A DNA stretch of 64,000 bases from Neopestalotiopsis rosae (taxonomy: Eukaryota > Ascomycota > Sordariomycetes > Amphisphaeriales > Sporocadaceae): NCBI GenBank assembly GCA_023078685.1, contig JALGAS010000001.1, positions 6,076,001-6,140,000 on the forward strand, read 5' to 3'. Of the stretch, positions 20,170 to 33,399 are shown in pieces. The translations under genes were made by a program, and so were the position numbers. The notes beneath the pieces were generated by a model. That model did not search any database and had not been told where the DNA came from. It saw nothing but the letters and a program-made list of their open reading frames with translations. Position 1 is the stretch's first letter. The number at the start of each line of letters is the position of its first letter.

Positions 20170-23091
20170 TTTGCTAAAACCGTCGATAATATCTTTTATC
20201 CGTTTTTCGCTAAATTGTCGTTTTTACGCTAATTCGGTATATTATTATAGCTTATACGGAAATTCCTTATAGCGTTTTCCGCGTCGTTTAATTAATCGAC
20301 GCCTAATAAATAAACTTTTACCGATTTTTAATATATACGACGATTTTTATATTTATTAGCCTTTTATATTTTAAATATATATAGCTTTTATAGCTTTTTT
20401 ACCCTCGAACCGAAACCGCTTTAGTTACGGCTGCGAACCGATTTTTACGCGCGAGCCGGAATATTATTATAAAAATATTTATTATTATACCGATTATCGT
20501 AAAAAAATATTAAGCCGGGATTATATAGCTTATTTTTTATTTTACCGTTTATATATATACGATTAGCCACGATAAAAGCAATTATACCGCCCTTTATCGG
20601 ATTTTTTTATAAACCGTTAAATTTAAGCTAAATTTAAGCTAAAGATTTTCTCGTATAATTCTAAAAATACGCTAATTTTATAATTTATTAACCGGATTAA
20701 GTATTTCGCTTATATATACGATAAAAAAAATATTTTAAAAAATCTCGGCTTAGGCATATTATTAAAACCCGATTACGATAATATACGCTAATACGAAAGC
20801 CTCCCTAATTTTATTAAGGTTTTTTTTTTATTAATTTTAAAGCATAATATTAAAGCTTAAACGATCGTTTCCGAGAAGACCGAGGTGCCGTTTTTCGTAA
20901 AACTAACGCTTTAATATATTTTTTTAATAAAAAAAAGATTTTTTTATTATAAGCATATATAAATAAGCGCGTTAAATTTTATAATAAAGCAGGCGATTAT
21001 AACGAAGACGCCTTAATTTATCGATTTATATAAAAATTCGATTTTATTTTAAAAGCTTATATCGAATTTTACCGTAAAATAAATAATATTTTAACCGATT
21101 TATAAGCTTAAATCGCTATTAAAAAATACGCAATATAAGACTTTTAGCGCCGAAAAAAATTAGCTTAAAATAATATTAATCGGCGCTTAATAATTATAAA
21201 AAAGTCGTAATAACTTTTGCGCGACCGTTCGATTTTTTAAAATCGAAATAATCGCTAAGTTTCCGAATAAGCTTTAAATATTATATTAAATTTTGCACGC
21301 GCCGCTCGAAATATAATTAAAAAACGTAAAAATAAAAAGGTTAAAATTAAAATAAAAATAAATAATACGAATAAGGATAAACCGAATAATATTTTTTAAA
21401 AGAGATTTTAATAAAAAACCGACCGTAAGCCCTAATAAATAAATAATTAGCGGAACGCCGACGCTCCTAAAACCGTTAAAGCTTTTTTTATCGACGGTAA
21501 AATTTTTATTTAAAATTTAAATTTTAAAAACGTCGTCGAAATTCTAAAAAACGTTATATAATAATTCTCCGAATTTTATCTAATATATAACGAATTAAAC
21601 GATAAAGGTAACGATAATCGATCCGTTATTTTCGAGGAAAACGCTTAAAGCGGTCGTTTTTTCGGGGGGACGATCCGCTTTTAAAGCTAACCCCCGATTA
21701 GCTAAATATAATTACGATATTTATATTATATTCGATACTTTTATTATTACCGTTAATTTGCGCTGCTTTTATTAAATTTTAAATATTATTTAATTCCCTA
21801 AATTATAAATTCTAAAAAAATAAAATTGCTAATTTTTTTATAAATATTAAAAACGGTATTTTATTTTTATTATAAATACCGGAATTCTTATTTAACCTAA
21901 AACCGGTCGATATCGATAATTTTTTAAATTAAATAAAAATTAAAAAAAGATTATTATTTTATATATTTAAATATATTAAAACGAAAATAATATATATTTT
22001 AATTATTAGCGAAAATATTTATAAATAAAAAAGCGTTTCGTATTTTTATATTATTATGCATATTAATAACGGATTAGCAAAAATATTTTATAATATATAT
22101 TTATTTTTATCGCTTATATTTAAATAATTTTTTTATAAATATTATCCTTTATTAATATCGTATATTCTCCTAACCCCTTTCGCGTTAACCGGAATTAAAC
22201 GAGGTTTATTAATATTATAAGCAATTCGATTCCCTATCCGATTCCTTAATAAAAATAATACTCCTTTTTAAAAAAACGAAACCGTATACGTGGTCGACGA
22301 TTTTTTTACCGGATTTTTGCTTAGCGTTACGTTTTTTCGATATAATTAGATTTATATTCGCTAAAGCGGTTTAATATAAAACGACGAATTAATTATCGCT
22401 AAATCCGATCGTCGGGTTTAGGCCACGAGTGCGCCTACGCATTAACGCTAAAGCCTTTATTAACGCTTTTACGCCGTAATTCGGGCGATTAAAATATTTA
22501 TTATTCTCGTAAATTATAGCATAAATATCCCTATTTAGCATATCGATTTGCCGGTATTAGCTGCGCGATATTATATAAACGGTTATATTTTTTAAAATCC
22601 TCGGAAAATATCCTACGCTTTGCTATTTCGCGGTATTATTAACGGGAACGAGAAATATTATAATTTTTCGAATTTTAGAAATATATTAATTATAATTTAT
22701 AAAGGTTAAATTTTAAGCGTGCTTTATAATATTAACGAAATCTAATCCGCTAAAATTCTTTTTGCTTAAAGTGCTATTCCTAAAAATAATATAGCTATTT
22801 TATTATCCCGCCTTTTAGGAGATTACTTATTTAAAGAGCCGGCCGATAACCGTTACGGCGATAAATACCCCTTTTATTTCCCCGACCTTTTTAACGACTC
22901 CGCTATTATCGATTAATCCTAAATAAATATTTTTAATTATTAGGGCCTTATAATCCGTTAATAAATTATAAATTTATTAAAGGAAAATTAGTAATTATTC
23001 CGCCCTTAGCTTAGCAAATTTAACGACGGAATTAAAATACCTATTCCTTTTAAAAAAAAATGTATTTTTAAATAATTTAATATAGCGATTA
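20170..23091. other. AT-rich RIP-degraded interior of the outer element
   Basis: About 2.9 kb continuing the outer element after the nested gypsy. Stops occur in all frames. If the outer element is a gypsy type, this is where gag and protease should lie, but no motif can be read with confidence. Confidence 0.55.
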
Positions 23092-23563
23092 TGTTCTAAG
23101 GTCTGATTGGGTAATTATATACCTTAGGCATAGGGAAGCGTTTAACTATAGGATTCGTAGAATCGTTTGGTATAGGCTGGAAAACGTGGTTATATTGAAG
23201 TTTAAGGAAAGAAAGAAAGTAAACTAATTATAGGTAGAATAACTCCCTTTTATACCTATAAAACCAACTAATAAGAATATTTTGGAATATATTATTAATT
23301 AAGTTGATTTATAATTAAGTTAATTAATAATACGGTTGATTTATAATCAAGGAAAATAGTGGAATATTATAGAAGATATTTGGGTAGGGCTACCCTATAG
23401 TATTGCTACCGCAATGGCTATTATTTAGTGGGGCTTTACCGAACGTTAAAGATATCGTTAATAACCGATATTTTTACAGCCTTTATAGCTATTATAACGA
23501 TTTATATATCGTTATAATGCTAATTTTATGCACTATCCGATGCTGTATAACATCCGTGCAACA
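23092..23563. repeat. Solo LTR of the copia family found at 55540-61334
   Basis: A 472-bp stretch starting TGTTCTAAGGTCTG and ending CCGTGCAACA. It aligns end to end with the two 470-bp copia LTRs (55540-56009, 60865-61334) and is less RIP-mutated than either (it keeps C where they have T). No internal copia sequence adjoins it, and flanking 5-mers do not match, so any target duplication has been lost. Confidence 0.85.
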
Positions 23564-23979
23564 TTAATAAATCTTAAAAAGCTTAAGCAAGGTTTTAGAT
23601 TTATAAATTTTTATCGCTCCTTCATTTATTATTTTGCTAAATTCGCTAAGCCGCTTTAGGAATTAAAAAAAATAGGTTTTAAAAGCGCCCTAATATATAA
23701 ACGAAAAAAAGACGTTTATGCTTTTATATATAAATTATTTTTTATTATACCACCGATACCTAACGATATACCCGCTTAAAACCGATTTGCTAAAGCAGCT
23801 AAGCGTTATTCGCGCTAAATAGCGTTAGATAAATTTTAAAAAAAAGCTATACGCGCTTAGGATTTGCTAAAAGCTCGGCTTATTAAAATAGTCGATTTCG
23901 CTTTCCTTAATTACGCAAAGCCTTTTATTCTCCGAATTAACTTTAGCCGGTTTAAAGGTATCGGAGCTGGTTTATATTA

Positions 23980-26250
23980 AATTTAAAAAAACGGCAAATT
24001 ACGTCCCGTTTTATTCCTTTTTTATATTTTAATATTTATTAAACGACGATATAGCATATATAAAATCGAGATTTTTGGCTTAATTTAGGCCCTAAAAAAG
24101 CTTACGCATTATTTAAATTATAGCTAAATAATTATTTATATTAATTATAAAGCTATTATAAAAGCTTTTATGTTTCTCCCTTAATAGCCCCGCGGCGAAT
24201 ATCGATTAATTAACTAGCGTTTTTTCCTTAAACGTTACCGTTATAATTTAAAAATTATATATATTTTTAAAAAAACCTTATTTAATATAAATATTTTATC
24301 CCGATTATTACGCTAAAATCCGGAACTCCTATAACCTCTTTTATTTAATTCCGATATTATAGCGCCTATATTACTTTATTTAAAAACGGTTTCGTTATTA
24401 ATAATAATTAAAGCTTAAACACATGCAATCCTAGCCCCTCCCCCGCCCACTAATAATTAACCGCTATAGCCCCTTATAAATAGCGCCCCGCGGGACCCAT
24501 TATTAGCGATTATACCTTTACCCAAGCTATTAACCCCCGTTATATAAAATTAACCGCAAACGCAAATACCGGCAGCTAGGATTAATTATACTAGCATAAA
24601 ATAATCCTTAAACGTGGATATTAATATTACCGCCGCTTATATTAGCATAAAAAAACCCTTTACCGCCGACGTTATAATTAAAAAGCTCGATAAAATCACG
24701 ACCGCACGCTTATATATTTCTACGGATTTCACCTATAATATTATTACCGCGCTAACCGAGGACCGTATTTTTAAAATAATTTATAAACGGCTTTTTAAGT
24801 AAATAAAAAATATTAAGGGTTCCCCGGACGGATAAATTTTAATATTTTATTTTTTTCGCATCGACTCCGTTTTTAAGCTTTTATATTTTATAAATAACCG
24901 CGGAAATCGCGTTATCGTACCTTTAACCTTACGTATTAAATTCGTGCGAATAATATATAACGCCTAAGCGTATAACGGCATTAACCGCATATATTTTTAT
25001 TTTAAAATAATCGCATTTTTTCCTTATATAAAAAAATTTATTATAAATTATATTAAAACCTACCCGTTATACCGCCTTAAATAAACGTATAAAGCGAAGC
25101 TATACGGAAATCTCTTATTATTACCTTACCCCGAAATTTTATTATTTGCGCTTAATCTTAATTTCGTCGTAAACCTCCTCGTTTCGCTTTAAGGGAATAA
25201 TTGCGCCTTATTAATTATTTATTAATTAGCTAAAGCTATTAAAAAGCTTAATAGCAAAATTTTAAATATAATAAATATCTAGGCGATACGATATATTAAG
25301 CACGTTTATATAAATTAAGGGTTACCCGATATTTTCGTTTCGGATATAAATTTTAAATTCGTTAGTTATTTTTAAATTAGCTTTTATAAAATAACTAACG
25401 TCGAAATTAAAATAACCGCTATATATTACTCCTTAGCTAACGGATAAATAAAACGAATAATTTAAATTTTCGAGCTTGGATTAATTATATTATTAAAAGC
25501 TTATTTTAATACCGGTAATTAGGAATTTATTATAGTATTTATAATTTATTATATAAATATTTCTATATTTGCTACGACTAAATAGGTTTTATACGAAATC
25601 CTTACGGTAAACGACCTAAATCTTTCCTTTTTATTAATTATAATTTTAATTATCCCTTTAATAAAATTTAGCAAATTCTCCGTTAAAAAGCACTCGACGC
25701 TATCGCATTAGCTTAAATAAAAATAAAAATTTATTATAATAATAAATATATCCGCCCTTTCTTTTTATTTAAAAATAATTACGTATATATTAAGCTCGCT
25801 AAGCCCGCCGATCGCGGCTATTACCTTTAGCATTAAATAAAGCTTATTTTTCCTAAAACCGGATTATATTATATTAAAAAACGAATTAGCCTATTTAAAT
25901 ATATTATCGACTTCCTTCCCTGGCTTAAATAAAACCGTAATATTTTTATTAAGCATCTCAAACCCGCATTTAAAAATCCCTTTTACCGCTTATAGCTAAA
26001 CCCGGGTGCGTTAACGCGAAATAGCGTCCATAAATAAATTATTAACGATATTCTCGATTATTTTATTAAAAAACGCCTAGGTAACACGGAGCCATAAAGA
26101 TATTTTAAAATTCGTTAGCTCGGATATAACGAGGATATTTAAGAGCCTAAATTATCCCTCGCGCTAAATATGCCTAAGCTATTAATAATATATAAAAAAC
26201 GTTATAGGCTTTGCTATTAACGCCCTTTTTTTACGCGAATTTTACGATAT
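23980..26250 (+). pseudogene. Ruined gypsy pol (RT, integrase, chromodomain traces)
   Basis: Within dense stops, short blocks still read like pol. Around 23987-24010: KNGKLRPV, the start of the RT palm block. Around 25420-25475: a TAYYSLANG-like block matching the integrase region before the catalytic Glu. Around 26045-26155: IL..F, YFKIR.LGY.ED..EP, matching a chromodomain. Order and spacing (RT to integrase about 1.4 kb, chromodomain about 0.65 kb further) fit a plus-strand chromovirus. Every remaining codon problem is of the TAG/TAA-for-CAG/CAA/TGG kind expected from RIP. Whether this is the pol of the outer 249-bp-LTR element or another nested copy is not decided. Confidence 0.6.
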
Positions 26251-29200
26251 TTATATTTTTATCGCTTTAATTATTTTTAATATTCCTTATTATAACGATT
26301 TTAAGAAAAATTCACTCCTCGAATAAAAATACCCCCGAAATATTTTCATTTTAAGTGGATTGCATAATTTTAAAGGATTAGTAATTTTTTATATAATATA
26401 CGAGCTTTGCGGTATGAAAAAATTATTTTTATTATATTTATATTTTTTTTTATATTAAAATCCACGCTTTTCGGAATGGAATAATTACTGGAATAATTAT
26501 TTATTCCTAACCGCCGTTTTTAAATAATCCACGCCGCGCGCTTAATAATAATCCGCGTTTGCAAACGCAACCACCTAGGGCCCCACCCGCGATTAAAATA
26601 TATATATAAATTTAGACTTTTCCAAATATTTTTCTATTTTTTTCCTATAAATAAATATAATACCTTTTTTCCTATATTTAAAATTATTTTCCCTATATAA
26701 TATTATTAGCATTTTTATTGCTAAAAAAATAAAATTTGATTTTTTTTCCTTATATTACGAACGTATACGATATTATTAAGTATTATTATTTTTTATCGCG
26801 CATTTTTTTTCGCACGTAATATTTTTATTTACGCATTATATTTATATCGTAAAAAGGCTTTATGCCCTTTATTTTCTTTTTTTTCTCGTTATTTTTTTTT
26901 ATTAAGCTTTATAACCTTTTTTATTATTTTTAATTTTATTACCTCGTCTCTAATTATTATTATATTATTTTTATTATAGCGTTTATTATTATAGCTTTTT
27001 AGCCGGGCTTTAACGCTAAGGCTTTATAGGCTTTATAATAGCGTTTTAAACTAATATATATATAATTAATCGCTATATTTATATTGCCTAATTAAAAATT
27101 TTAGCTTTTCGGAGGATAGATAATTATTCGCGTAAGCGTCGGTTAGGATAAATTTTGGTTATTAAAGCGAATAAATAAAAATAGTAAAATGGATATAAGC
27201 TTTATTTTTAATTTCTCCGGCAAAAAAATCCGTAATATTCGTAATCGCCTTCGTTACGCTTTTATAAAAGCTATCGTTTATATTGCCTTTTTATATATAA
27301 AGGCTAAACCCCCTAAACCTTTCGCTAATATTATAAAAGTTATTATAAATTAGGCCCGAAAGATTTAAAATTATATAAACGTTTAAAACGAGTAAATTTA
27401 GTATTCCGAATTACGAAATTTTAAGGAACCGCTTAGCTACGATTTTAAGGATAATATAGCTATATTTAGCTTTATTCCTAAATAACGCGACGTCGTCGAT
27501 ATAAATTAGTTATTTAAATAAGAGTATTTCTATTATAAAAACGCATTTAAATATAACCCTAACGGCTATAAGCATAATTAAAAAATCGACGTGCTAAGTA
27601 ATGCCGTGGTTTTTATTAGCGATATTATTAACGGAAAACGCACCCGCTCCCGTCCGGTAGCTATATATAGCCGAAAATATATCCGTATAGCTACCGAAGG
27701 TTGTTACGCCGGCTTTAAAATTATTTTTAGAATTATTAATATATAATACGGATACGGTGCTATTTAAATCGATAATTTTTATTAGTTTTCGACCGGGAAA
27801 TATATTTTTTCCTACGCGTTTATAGTATTTTTAAATAAATTTATTAACTCCTTGCGATACGCTAAGCTTATTATTAAAAAATACGCTAAAACCTTGCGTA
27901 AATTCGGATAGGCCGATTTTAAATTATATAGTAATAAAATAAAAGGTGGCCTCGAATATAATAATGCTAAATATATTCGTTTTATCGCCGCATTTTTAGC
28001 ATTTTATTTTATTATTAATAAAGCTATAATAAAAGAGCAAATTACCGACGGTATTTTAAACGCCTAAAAATGCTACGATTTAACGATCGCTAATTATATT
28101 TTATAAGGCGCTTTTTTCGTTATAATCGATATATTTTTCCCGTCCTTCGTATATATCGAGCGCAATTTTGGATTTTTTTAAATAACGCTTATTAATGCCT
28201 ATAGTAATTTTTACGCTAATTTCCGCAAATTCGTCCGTTACGCTTAAGTTATTATTAGCCTTTTTAATATAAGATCCGTCGCCGATATTTAATTTATAAA
28301 CCCTAACGCTGCCGTTATTTATTACGAAAATATTCGCGAGCTTAATATTCGCTAAAATTACGTAATCCGAGACGAAATCGCTTATATCGACGGTAAATTA
28401 GCGCTATTAAAGCGCAAGCCCGGCTATATAATTATTATCGCTATTCCTAAAACTAAAATTTATAATATTTAGGGAAATTAGCTTGCCGTTCTCGAAAAAT
28501 TCGATCCTTTATTAATTCCTAAAATCGGTAAAATCTTTTATATTCGATTTCTAAAGGATATTAAATTTAAATAGCCTATTATTCCCGCTTAAATAAAAAA
28601 AAACGATATAAATAATATTATTATTAATAAAATTTGCGTAGCTTTTATTTTCGCTATATTTTCCGCATTTAATAATAAAGCTTTATTTTATTCTTTTATT
28701 CGCTAAATTATAAAGCCGGTTATAAAGGCAGCCCTAGCCGGCGGTAATATAGCTCGAAATGCCTTTATTAACGATTTCGTTTACCGTATTATGCCCCTTT
28801 TCCCTTAGGGAGGTAACCTTTAATTATATATATCTCCCGATTATATAAACGAGAAAATAAACGCTTTAGCAATTATTAAAATCCGCGTTAAATTAAAATT
28901 AATCGAAAATAAAGATATTTATAAAAATTTGCGAGTTTTTTTTTGCATTTTAATTATTTATCCCGATATAATAATAATATGCATCGCAATAAAAGGATAA
29001 ACGGAAAGCCTAGGCGATTTTTAGGCTTTAATATTAGCCCCGCATATACCTAATATATTTATTAAAAACGGACGCCGCCCGATCGTTAAAATTAAGCTTA
29101 ACTCCCTTTTGCTAATAATTACTAAGGCTTAGGATATTAAAACCGCCTTTAAACGTTATAATAAAAAATATTTTATCGTCGTTTATTTTATCCGCTAATT

Positions 29201-29883
29201 TTACGATAGCAATTTTAAAATTTGCTTTTAGGCTTTTTTTAAATTTTATAAAAATCCTATAAATAAAAAAACGTTAGCTTTTTACGCTATAGCATAATAT
29301 TAAGCTATAAATACCGGCCTAATTATATAGCAAGATATTTTAAAAGTTTTTATAGCTTTAGCCGAGATTTTGCGTTACGACGACGATAGCACCGTCCCTA
29401 ACGACCCGATTATAACGAATCTGCTCGCTAAATTTTACGAATTTAATAAAAATTAAAAAGCAGCTTTCCGATATATAAAAAACCTACCCTTCGGTATAAA
29501 TATCGTTTCCGGTTACCCTAAATTTAATAAAATTTAATTAATAATTTTAATAATTATAACCTTAATTTCCGGCAAAATTAATAAAGCCGTTATAAATTCC
29601 TATATTTACGGCATTATATTATTGCTTATAAATAACGCTATAAAAGATTTTGCTATTATTACCGAGTTTTTTAAAGCTTTCGAAGCTAAAAAACTAATTA
29701 ATTACGTTAATTATATCCGACCTCCCCGCGAGACTAAAAATACCGACGTCGAAAATATAGCTATTTAAAAATAATAAAAAAAGGATAACGCTATTAACGC
29801 TTACGATTAAATAGCTATTACCGATATATAGCTAAACGATATTTTAGCATAATAGCCGGCCGATTTTTCGCTCGATGCCTTTT
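26251..29883. other. AT-rich RIP-degraded DNA, identity unknown
   Basis: About 3.6 kb downstream of the chromodomain trace. Nothing readable was identified with confidence on either strand. A few less AT-rich patches (for example 26545-26590, with GGGCCCCACCC) interrupt it. It could be extra coding content of a long element or further nested elements. Confidence 0.45.
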
Positions 29884-30095
29884 AAACGAATAACGGATAA
29901 AACGAATTTTTTTTATAAATAAATAACGAATAAAACTCGGTTTCCTGAACGAATAACGGATAAAACGACTTTTTTTTATAAATAAATAACGAATAAAATT
30001 CGGTTCCCTAAATAAATAGCGGATAAAACGACTTTTTTTTATAAATAAATAACGAATAAAACCCGGTTCCTTTATAAGCGGATAACGAATAAAGC
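29884..30095. repeat. 63-bp tandem repeat, about three copies
   Basis: Units beginning near AACGAATAACGGATAAAACG recur at a spacing of 63 bp (for example the TAACGGA block at 29954 and TAGCGGA at 30017), with a partial copy at the end. 63 is a multiple of three, so the array may descend from 21-residue protein repeats. Confidence 0.75.
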
Positions 30096-30135
30096 ATATT
30101 TTAGGAAAAAAAAAATAATAATAACGCCGTTAATT

Positions 30136-30345
30136 TTTACGATATTGCCGATAATATTCCCGATAATCACGATACTACCGACGATATTCCTAATATTCCC
30201 GATATTTACGATATTACCACCGATATTCCCGATATTCCTAATATTTACGATATTATTAACGATATTCTCGATATTCTCGATATTTACGATATTTCCACCG
30301 ATATTTATCCTTTTTACGATATTTCTAATAATACCGTTACCGATA
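30136..30345. repeat. Degenerate 9-bp repeat (GATATTCCC / GATATTTAC)
   Basis: Roughly twenty imperfect copies of a 9-base unit. In one frame it reads as an Asp-Ile-Pro/Asp-Ile-Tyr low-complexity run; in another it gives a false 88-codon Ile/Pro/Phe frame at 30145-30411. Confidence 0.7.
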
Positions 30346-30488
30346 ATATTTAATCCGCTACCCCGTGCTATATTTAATTCGCTAATAATATATAAGCCCT
30401 TACCTTTTTAGCCGATATTTTTTTACCTTCCTCCCGCTTTTTTACCCCTAATTTTTTTACCCGCTCTCCCGATTTAACGGACGGATAA

Positions 30489-30632
30489 TTTAACGTCGCT
30501 AAGCCTATATTTATAAACGACGGTTTTAACGTCGCTAAGCTTATATTTATAAATAACGATTTTAATATCGCTAAGCCTATATCCGTAAATAACGATTTTA
30601 ACGTCGCTAAGCTTATACCCGCAAATAACGAT
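30489..30632 (+). repeat. 36-bp tandem repeat, four copies (12-residue unit)
   Basis: TTTAACGTCGCTAAGC-type units begin at 30489, 30525, 30561 and 30597. In one plus frame each unit reads like FNVAKPIFINDG without stops, so this looks like the remnant of a protein with 12-residue repeats. Confidence 0.75.
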
Positions 30633-33134
30633 ATAATTCGACTTAATTTTCCTACCCGCTTTCCCGGACCTTTTTATAGCTAATTAAACGTCGATAAATT
30701 CGTACCCGCGGAAAATATTATATTTAATAATTTTATTTTCGATACTCTATTTAATAAGCTTGCGATTAATAATTAAAATAATATTTTTTAAGCTATATTT
30801 ATTATAGCTAAAAAAGGAAAAGAATTTATCGATATTAAAATTATCGCTATTATCGCTTTAACGAATTATATTTTCGACGAAATCGCCGAAAGGATTTATA
30901 ATTTATACGCTAGCATCGCTTTAAAAAAATTTGGTTTTATTCCCGATTACCGAATTTTACGACCGTAAATACCCGAAGCCGTAAATAAAAACGTTATCCG
31001 CGGTTTTAAAATACCTAACGAAAAAATTATATATATCCGCTTTAATAAATAAAATAAAAAAATAATTATAAACGCGGACGTTTCCCTATAATTTTTCGGT
31101 AAATAATTATTCGCCGATAAAAAGCTTTTTAATCCCCGTAAAACCGGCGGTCGCTTTTTTATTTCGTATTATATAATTATTAAAATCCGCTATATTTCGG
31201 AAAATAATAAATAAGCTATTATAATTATAATATTATTCGAAAAAAGGTTTAGAATTATAAATTTAATCGAAAAAAGCGTAAAAAAATTTAAATAAATATT
31301 AAAAAATAAACCTAAAAAATTACGCGAAATATTTTTAGCGCTTAAACGCGATATCGTCGAATCGGCTAAATTTATTATTATTATTTTTAAAATCTTTTAA
31401 AAAATCGTAAATTAAAAATTGCCTAATTTTAATATTTACGCCGTTTAAATTAATAAAGCGTTTAAAATAACCGAGCCGGAAATTTTTATCGGCATAATAA
31501 ATAATAATATAGCTATTTTATATATAATAACGGGCGATAAAGCCTAAATTAAGCCTATCGTTATTTCGGAAAAAGCGCATATAAATAAAAATATTTCTAA
31601 AATTTTTACTACGCAATTTAGCGTATAATTCGCCCGCTTTAAAGCCTTTAAAAAAATTAACGGCGGCTATTTTACGCATTATTTCTTTATTAATTATCGT
31701 ATTAAAGGAGGCGTATCGATTTAGCTAAATTAAATATTTTATAATTAATTAATGCGCGAAGCTAAATCGATTACGGATTAATTTCCCGAATAAATATATA
31801 TACGCAAGCTATTAGCCAATTTAATTTATTAGGAATATTATAAGCCCTAAATTATTTATAATATGCTTAAAAGCGCTAAAATAGCAAATAAAACGAGCTA
31901 GAAAAATTACTTTAAAGCAAAGCTTATTTTACGAATTATTTTTTAATTATATAAAAATCTTTTTTATCGAAAATTCCCTACGGCTAATAAACCCGGTAAG
32001 CGCATCCGAATTTTTATTATAACCTTTTACGATACGCAAATTAAATTTATTAATTTTTATATCGCAAAAATTCTAGCTTATTATATTACCTACGATATTA
32101 TAAAAAACCTTATACCGCAAATTAGCTAAGGATTAGGAGCAAAAATCGTTATTGCCGGCGCTACGCGTAACGTTTTTTTTTAATTATATAAAATAATTAG
32201 AGCTAATTAACGTAATTTATATACGCGCTATTTAAGGCGTTATTTAATTAGCTAGCGATATTATATAGGGAAAAAAAGGCAAAATTCACCCTTAATACCT
32301 AGTTATTATTAATATAATCCGTTTTTACGGCTATATTAAATCGTACAAAAATATTATTAATATCTTAAAATTTTAATTCGCTAAACTAATCTCCGATTTA
32401 TATATTTATTATTATATTATATATCCCGGCTCGCGTTATAATTATAATATTATCGATTATAAAATCGCTAAAAGTTTATTTATGCTAAAAAAGGTTCCCG
32501 CCGGTATAAAAATTCCCGATAAATTTACTAAATTTATTAATAATATTAATTAATAAGGGTCCTCGGGCAAAAATAAAGCCCGCGAAACGCTTCGAAAAAT
32601 ATACGGATTTAAAGACGTTATATATAATTCGGCTCCGGTTAAATTTAGCGATTAAAAAGCCTTAAAACGAGGCTATTTTAGCAAAACTACCGCTATAGCT
32701 TATTAAAAGCATCGCGAAAAGCACTATTCCGCTTTTATAAAATCGGTAACCGAAAAAAATAAAAATAAATATATTTATTCCGCGCCCGATTTCGTAAATA
32801 AAAAAAAATCGTCGTTTTTAACGCCGTCGTCCGCGACGCAAACCCTAAAGTTAAAAAAAAACCTAAATACGATAAAAAGGAATCCGATAATAATTCGCTA
32901 ATTAAAATAAACGAAATTTTTATTTAATTTAAAAAAATATAATATAAATTAGCCTAAATTAGCATAAAAATTAGCCTGGATTAATATGGATTAATATAAT
33001 TTAATATAAATTAGTATAATTTAATATAAATTAATATAATTTAATATAAATTAGCATAATTAAGGATATTTATATTTATTTTTATATTCGTTTTTAATTT
33101 TAATTATAGCGAAAACGCTATTTTTCTTTTATTC
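30633..33134. other. AT-rich RIP-degraded DNA before the right LTR
   Basis: About 2.5 kb. Short stretches such as 32560-32800 read as fairly long open plus-strand segments rich in Lys, Arg and Ser, but no family is recognised. A 20-bp tandem repeat (TATAATTTAATATAAATTAG type, about four copies) occupies roughly 32940-33062. Confidence 0.45.
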
Positions 33135-33144
33135 GGAAAAAGGG
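33135..33144 (+). other. Polypurine tract of the outer LTR element
   Basis: GGAAAAAGGG one base before the right LTR; in LTR retrotransposons this primes plus-strand DNA synthesis. It sets plus orientation for the outer element. Confidence 0.65.
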
Positions 33145-33145
33145 T

Positions 33146-33394
33146 TATTACGTGCTAATACCCCTATTAAAATATTAATATTAATACTTTTAGCTATTAC
33201 GGCATTTCCGCCCTTTTCCTCCTTTACCTATTTTAGCTTGCATTTTCGCTATTAATAAATTAATTAGTTTTGCCCTAAATATTCCCATTATATGGCTTTC
33301 GCAGCTAAATATATTCACTTATTCACTTTAATTTCGTTTCCATTAATTCGTTCCACGTATACCAGTGACCTCGCAGCCCCTAACGGGCCTTACA
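33146..33394 (+). repeat. Right LTR of the outer element (249 bp)
   Basis: Aligns with 10875-11123 at equal length. The first part is RIP-mutated (TATTACGTGCTAATACC), while its last ~130 bases keep many cytosines that are T in the left LTR. Ends GGGCCTTACA. Confidence 0.88.
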
Positions 33395-33399
33395 TAGGG
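33395..33399. repeat. Target-site duplication TAGGG, right copy of outer LTR element
   Basis: Second copy of TAGGG, directly after the LTR end ..TTACA and before the resumed O-methyltransferase exon. Confidence 0.9.

Larger units (their letters stand above)
10875..33394 (+). mobile_element. RIP-degraded LTR element (22.5 kb including nested insertions) inside the O-methyltransferase gene
   Basis: Bounded by two 249-bp direct repeats (10875-11123 and 33146-33394) that begin TG/TA and end CA/TA, flanked by TAGGG duplications, with a purine run GGAAAAAGGG at 33135-33144 just before the right LTR. Removing the intact gypsy (7,676 bp plus 5-bp duplication) leaves about 14.8 kb, very long for a single LTR retrotransposon, so it may be composite. 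The interior is extremely AT-rich with stops in every frame. Traces of a gypsy pol on the plus strand are readable at about 23980-26155. Plus orientation is inferred from the purine run and those traces. Confidence 0.85.

Noticed and set aside
30145..30411. 88-codon Ile/Pro/Phe-rich frame
   Set aside because: It is a frame through a 9-bp repeat inside RIP-mutated DNA; composition is an artefact of the repeat.
20170..33134. CRISPR-like or regulatory meaning for the short repeats in AT-rich DNA
   Set aside because: Eukaryotic nuclear DNA; the repeats are tandem, degenerate and without spacers, and lie in RIP-mutated transposon remains.
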